A stretch of DNA of 64,000 nucleotides from Hymenobacter aerophilus DSM 13606. GTDB lineage: Bacteria; Bacteroidota; Bacteroidia; Cytophagales; Hymenobacteraceae. Within the stretch, counting starts at the first letter, position 1. The number at the start of each line of letters is the position of its first letter. Of this stretch, positions 60,721 to 64,000 are shown in pieces. Both the position numbers and the translations under genes were made by a program. Location: NCBI RefSeq assembly GCF_000382225.1, contig NZ_KB907804.1:124001-188000 (forward strand). Reading direction: 5' to 3'. The notes beneath the pieces are model-generated. The model was not told the DNA's origin. It ran no database searches and worked only from the letters and a program-made list of their open reading frames with translations.

Positions 60721-61956
60721 CTTCCGCCCTTTCTTCACCATCGAGCCGAACGCGCCCTTTTTCTCGAAGGCGGCTACTACTTCATCCTCGGCGGGCGTGC
60801 GCTTCACCACGGGGTTGTTGGCCCAGAACTCGGGGTCGTAGGGTTTGGCCCGGATGGCGTCCAGGTCGCGGTCGGTGAGGCTGGCCTGGGCGTAGGGCAG
60901 GCGCGGGTTGGTGGTGCTCTGGTTGTAGAAATACGTGAACGAGGTCACCTTGATGGCCAGCGGGTCCTTGCCGGGCTCAGTCAGGTCGGTGGTCAGGTCC
61001 ATTTTCATCAGCTCCAGCGGGGCCACGCCGGCCGCTCCGCCGGGCTTGAAGGCCATTTCGATGGTGAGCTTGGCGTTGGTGAACTTCTGGCGCGGGTTGT
61101 TGGTGCTGCCCGTAAAGCTGGGCTGCACCACCCGGTAGCGCACTACCTGGTTGGTTTCCAGATCAATCCAGACGGTGCCCTGGGCCTGGTACTTGATTTC
61201 GGGCCGGGTTTCAAAGCTGATTTCGGCCACGCCGCCGGTCGAGTCTTCGCCCAGAATGCCTTTAAGTTCGAGCAGGTAATTCTTCTCTACGTTGGGGCTG
61301 AACAGAGCCAGCGACGTGGTGCTGTCCTGCCGGATGTCAAACAGGCCGTAGCGGCGGGTGTACACCGAGAAGTTGCTCAGGCTGATGGGCGCCTGCACGC
61401 CGGCGTAGCGGCCCTGGGCCAGCGTGGTGCCCTCGATGCGGGCCGGGTTCGACTTCACGTTCCACACCACTTCCTGCAGCTCGGTGGGCTCGTCGTCGAT
61501 GCGCGTAATCTGGCGGTAGAAAGCGCGGCCGTAGTAGGTGCGGCGGTAGTTGCTCTGCAGGTTGCGGAAGGCCCGGTCGACGAGCTGGAACGGGAAGCTG
61601 GCCACCTTCACCTCGGGCAGCGCCACGGCCGCCGAGGCCAGCGTAATCGTCAGCGCCTCGGCCCCCGAACTCACGCGCACCGTGTCGCGGATGTGGCCCA
61701 GCTCCGACACCAGCAGTTGGGCCGGCAACTCTTTTACTACGAGCGTAAATTCGCCCTCCAGGTTGGTGGTGGTGCCGTTGGTGGTGCCCAGCACGGCAAT
61801 GCTGGCGAAGGGCAGCACTTCCTGCGTTTCCCGGTCACGCACCACGCCGCGCAGCTGCACCTGGGCCTGGCCGAGGTGCGCCAGGCCCAGCAGCACCAGC
61901 AGTAAAGTCAGGAAACGAACGGAGGGCAGCGGCAGGCGGGCAATGGCAGTAGTCAT
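60718..61956 (-). CDS. Exported protein with carboxypeptidase-regulatory-like domain
   Basis: 412 residues. A signal peptide (TLLLVLLGLAHLGQA) is followed by an Ig-like CarboxypepD_reg domain (LRGVVRDRETQEVLPFASIAVLGT, residues about 32-112). The remaining 290 residues are beta-rich with a YRRTYYGRAFYRQITRI stretch, reminiscent of DUF5686-type proteins, and end in basic MVKKGRK. It is probably periplasmic or in the outer membrane. The ATG at 61956 gives the signal; the longer frame to 62052 is rejected. The exact role is unknown. Confidence 0.78.
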   Translation of the reverse strand: MTTAIARLPLPSVRFLTLLLVLLGLAHLGQAQVQLRGVVRDRETQEVLPFASIAVLGTTNGTTTNLEGEFTLVVKELPAQLLVSELGHIRDTVRVSSGAEALTITLASAAVALPEVKVASFPFQLVDRAFRNLQSNYRRTYYGRAFYRQITRIDDEPTELQEVVWNVKSNPARIEGTTLAQGRYAGVQAPISLSNFSVYTRRYGLFDIRQDSTTSLALFSPNVEKNYLLELKGILGEDSTGGVAEISFETRPEIKYQAQGTVWIDLETNQVVRYRVVQPSFTGSTNNPRQKFTNAKLTIEMAFKPGGAAGVAPLELMKMDLTTDLTEPGKDPLAIKVTSFTYFYNQSTTNPRLPYAQASLTDRDLDAIRAKPYDPEFWANNPVVKRTPAEDEVVAAFEKKGAFGSMVKKGRK

Positions 61957-62226
61957 AGGGCTGGAACAGGGAGAGAGGCCGGGAAATGGCCGGAAAAGCA
62001 AGAACGCGGGCCGCTCCCAAAACCGTGCCCGACAACGTAAAACTACGGCCAAAACCGAACCCGGCGCGGTCGTTGCGGTTTAGGAGTGGTATATTGGTTC
62101 AGGATTCGGGCCGCGAAACTCGTTTCTGAGCAGGGTTTTCCGCCCCGTATCTGCGGCGGGCTGCTGCTTCAGAACGAGTCGTATACCCCGAAAACCACCA
62201 GCAAACCCAGAAAAACAAACTGCCTT

Positions 62227-62976
62227 ATGCTCAAGCGTGATTTCCTCAAAACCGGCCTGCTCACCGCCCTCGGCGCCCTGGTAAGCCCCGTCGTGCTGGC
62301 CGCCGCCCACGACGAAAAGCTGCTGCGCGAAGCCCGCGCGACGCCCATTGCCGACGGCCCTTTCACCCTGCCGCCACTGCCCTACGCCTTCAACGCCCTG
62401 GAGCCCCACATCGACGCCCGCACGATGGAAATCCACCACGACGCCCACCACAAGGGTTACGTGAGCAAGCTGAACGCCGCCGTAACCGGCACGCCGGCCG
62501 AGAAAATGAGCCTGGCCGAGCTGCTGGCCTCGATGAGCAAGCAAAGCGAGGCCGTGCGCAACAACGCCGGCGGCCACTGGAACCACTCGTTCTTCTGGCA
62601 GATTATGGCCCCCAAAGGCGGCGGCCAGCCTACCGGCAACCTCAAAACCGCCATCGATAAGGACTTCGGCTCGTTCGACAAGTTCAGCGAGGAGTTCACC
62701 AAGGCGGCCGGCTCGCGCTTCGGCTCCGGCTGGGCCTGGCTCATGGTCGACAAGAAAACCGGCAAGCTCATGGTCACTTCAACCCCCAACCAGGACAACC
62801 CGCTCATGGACCTGCCCGGCATTCAGCGCGGCATGCCCGTGCTGGGCATTGATGTGTGGGAGCACGCCTACTACCTCAAGCACCAAAACAAGCGCCCCGA
62901 CTACATCAAAGACTTCTGGAGCGTTGTCAACTGGCCCGAAGTAAGCAGCCGCTACGACGCCGCCCGCAAAGGCTAG
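62227..62976 (+). CDS. sodA: Superoxide dismutase (Mn/Fe), exported
   Basis: 249 residues. The N-terminal [25 protein letters not shown] is a Tat-like or Sec signal (a Lys-Arg instead of Arg-Arg), so the enzyme would act in the periplasm. The mature enzyme starts near [17 protein letters not shown]. Metal ligands are His70, His120, Asp209 and His213. The Gln189 in TPNQDNP and the WAWLMV segment suggest Mn or cambialistic use. The ATG at 62227 is preferred over 62086 because the upstream stretch shows no coding pattern. Confidence 0.92.
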   Translation: MLKRDFLKTGLLTALGALVSPVVLAAAHDEKLLREARATPIADGPFTLPPLPYAFNALEPHIDARTMEIHHDAHHKGYVSKLNAAVTGTPAEKMSLAELLASMSKQSEAVRNNAGGHWNHSFFWQIMAPKGGGQPTGNLKTAIDKDFGSFDKFSEEFTKAAGSRFGSGWAWLMVDKKTGKLMVTSTPNQDNPLMDLPGIQRGMPVLGIDVWEHAYYLKHQNKRPDYIKDFWSVVNWPEVSSRYDAARKG

Positions 62977-63004
62977 GCCTTCTGAAGGCAAGGAGAAAAA
63001 GTAA

Positions 63005-63127
63005 AAAGTCAAAGCCCGCCTGTCATCCTGAGCGCAGCGAAGGATCTTATCCAGAAGCTAATATCAAGTAATAGCTTCTGGATAAGATCCTTCGCTGCGC
63101 TCAGGATGACAGGCGGGCTTTGACTTT
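63005..63127. repeat. Perfect 56-bp inverted repeat (GTCATCCTGAGCG family)
   Basis: The arms 63005-63060 and 63072-63127 are perfectly complementary over 56 nt, with an 11-nt loop. The ends carry AAAGTCAAAGCCCGCC, then GTCATCCTGAGCGCAGCGAA. This is the least diverged inverted repeat in the window and lies between the convergent sodA and DUF6438 genes, where it could also serve as a terminator-like hairpin. Confidence 0.97.
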
Positions 63128-63136
63128 CAACAGACT

Positions 63137-63637
63137 CTACCGGTCGGCCGCGGTGCCCACGGCCTTTCTTACTTCCTGGTCGAGGCGGTCGAATAGCTTC
63201 CGGAGGCTTTCGGGGCCGCCATCATCCACGCGCACGCTCTTGCTGCCTTTGGCGGTGGTGATGCGCAGAATGGTGGAGGGTAAATCGACGGCGCCGCTGG
63301 AGTATACCTCGCGCATTTGGTAGAAGCCAATCTGGTCGGCCTCGCGCAGTAACTGCTGCACTATGGCCGGATCGATTTTTACGGTGCGGTTGCCTTCCAC
63401 GGGCGCATGCTTGCGGCCCTCGTACTCCACCCGGCCATCGGCAAAAAAGCGGGCGGTGTAGTCGGGGCAGGTGCCGAAACACTCGGTGCGGCCGAATGAC
63501 AGCACCGGCTCCTCTTGTTGGGGCTGCCGGTTATCGGTGGCGGTTGGCGCGGTAGCAGCGGGGCGGTTGGCTTTGCAGGCGGGCAGCGCGGGCAGGCTCA
63601 GCAGCAACGTCAGGAGGGGAAGCAGGAAAACGCGCAT
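63137..63637 (-). CDS. DUF6438 lipoprotein
   Basis: 166 residues with a signal ending LPALPAC (Cys21, lipobox) and the DUF6438 hallmark CFGTCPDY (Cys53, Cys57), followed by DGRVEYEG and a helical end. The function is unknown. It is probably tethered to the outer membrane. The ATG at 63637 gives the signal peptide. It is transcribed after the terminator of the preceding leftward gene, so independently. Confidence 0.85.
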   Translation of the reverse strand: MRVFLLPLLTLLLSLPALPACKANRPAATAPTATDNRQPQQEEPVLSFGRTECFGTCPDYTARFFADGRVEYEGRKHAPVEGNRTVKIDPAIVQQLLREADQIGFYQMREVYSSGAVDLPSTILRITTAKGSKSVRVDDGGPESLRKLFDRLDQEVRKAVGTAADR

Positions 63638-63735
63638 GGGGCAGGGGAGAAGCAGTGGGTAGCAGAAAGGAAAAGCGGGTCAAGATAACAATTCGCCCTG
63701 GCCAGACGCTCTTGCCAAAGTTCGGGCCAGTTGCC

Positions 63736-63778
63736 ACCAAAAAGCCCCGCGGCTCTGGGAGGCGCGGGGCTTTTTGGT
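63736..63778. terminator. Intrinsic terminator
   Basis: A 16-bp stem (ACCAAAAAGCCCCGCG and complement) with an 11-nt loop. It is followed on the minus strand by the A/T-rich edge; it would end leftward transcription of the gene at 63800. Confidence 0.88.
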
Positions 63779-63799
63779 TAATCCAGCAAGTCGGAAAGC

Positions 63800-64000
63800 T
63801 TACGAGCGGCGGGTTTTGCGCGGCTTTTTGGGGCTGGTCACGTCGTCGGCGCCGGTGCCGGGCTCGGCCTCGTCGGCGTCAGTGTCGTTGCTGGCGGCCA
63901 CTTTTTTGCCACCGGTTTTGGTCTGGGCGTCGCGCTCCTGGGCGGCCTTCATGGCGTCGGCCAGGCGGGCCGAGAAGCCGCTGGGCTTCTTGTCCTTGTT
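63800..64000 (-). CDS. C-terminal tail of a leftward gene, possibly the membrane insertase YidC
   Basis: The last 66 residues only, reaching the right window edge. The tail is Lys-rich and disordered: NKDKKPSGFSARLADAMKAA, then a DADEAEPGTGADDV acidic stretch and a basic end KKPRKTRRS. From memory, Bacteroidota YidC proteins end in similar basic tails with a K-P/K-S-x-F-x-x-RL-x-x-A pattern. The identification is tentative as no membrane domain is visible. Confidence 0.35.
   Translation of the reverse strand, partial: NKDKKPSGFSARLADAMKAAQERDAQTKTGGKKVAASNDTDADEAEPGTGADDVTSPKKPRKTRRS

Noticed and set aside
63005-63127. Calling the perfect palindrome simply an intrinsic terminator
   Set aside because: It lacks a proper T tract and shares its end consensus with the other inverted repeats, so it was listed as a repeat, although it may stop transcription.

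Overview
The window looks like a chromosomal segment of a GC-rich member of the Bacteroidota, most like Hymenobacter and relatives (Hymenobacteraceae). The evidence is a SusC/SusD outer-membrane pair with a third lipoprotein, DUF5683 and dapB behind parA/parB, TAnnTTTG-type -7 promoter boxes, many Cys-lipobox lipoproteins, and arginine synthesis through an acetylated ornithine carbamoyltransferase. This placement is an inference; no rRNA or tRNA gene was seen.

Layout. 1-3.7 kb: leftward chromosome-partition block parA - small membrane protein - parB - DUF5683 - dapB (cut by the window edge), with a split parS-like site. 3.8-20.4 kb: mixed housekeeping genes, including a peptide-type ABC binding lipoprotein, two short-chain dehydrogenases (one at 25 kb), a DUF885 metallopeptidase-like lipoprotein, DUF4126, a Dph6-like PP-loop ATPase, a DCC protein, a quinone oxidoreductase-like protein, an FAD protein, hldD, a cobalamin/siderophore binding protein with its permease, a PTPS/QueD enzyme, lpxB, and a frameshifted DUF6624-TonB gene. 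20.4-24.7 kb: an uncharacterised block with two paralogous double-zinc-ribbon proteins, a YiiX-like cysteine hydrolase and an orphan protein. 24.8-30.4 kb: fabG, a geranylgeranyl-reductase-like flavoprotein, a TPR lipoprotein, lpdA and a TetR regulator. 31-45.2 kb: an almost complete arginine regulon in two divergent arms. argB - M20 deacetylase - argH run leftward. GNAT - argG - argC - argD - carA - carB - argF' run rightward and are interrupted by a zinc-ribbon gene and an SMI1/KNR4 gene. Between the arms is a 564-bp region with a promoter, a 22-codon leader ORF and a perfect palindrome. 45.4-64 kb: a GHL10 glycosidase, a SusE-like/SusD/SusC locus with a divergent HGSNAT-like acyltransferase, an acyl-CoA ligase, a GxxExxY gene enclosed by 58-nt inverted repeats, a NagZ-beta-lactamase fusion, a carboxypeptidase-regulatory-domain protein, an exported superoxide dismutase, a DUF6438 lipoprotein, and the C-terminus of what may be YidC.

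The most unusual feature is what fills the intergenic spaces. Eight long imperfect or perfect inverted repeats share ends resembling GTCATnCTGAGC...GCGAAGnATCT. Three further families consist of paired inverted hairpins. Many of these are flanked by degenerate tandem arrays with an exact 7-bp period whose unit differs from site to site (GCTAACA, ACTCACT, AATTCTT, GAAGCTA, GCTACAA, GTGAGTA and others). The arrays often occur as reverse-complement pairs, reach to within a few bases of the next start codon, and in several cases supply the stop codon of the upstream gene. The GxxExxY cassette shows the same logic with a cargo gene: its stop codon lies inside the terminal inverted repeat.
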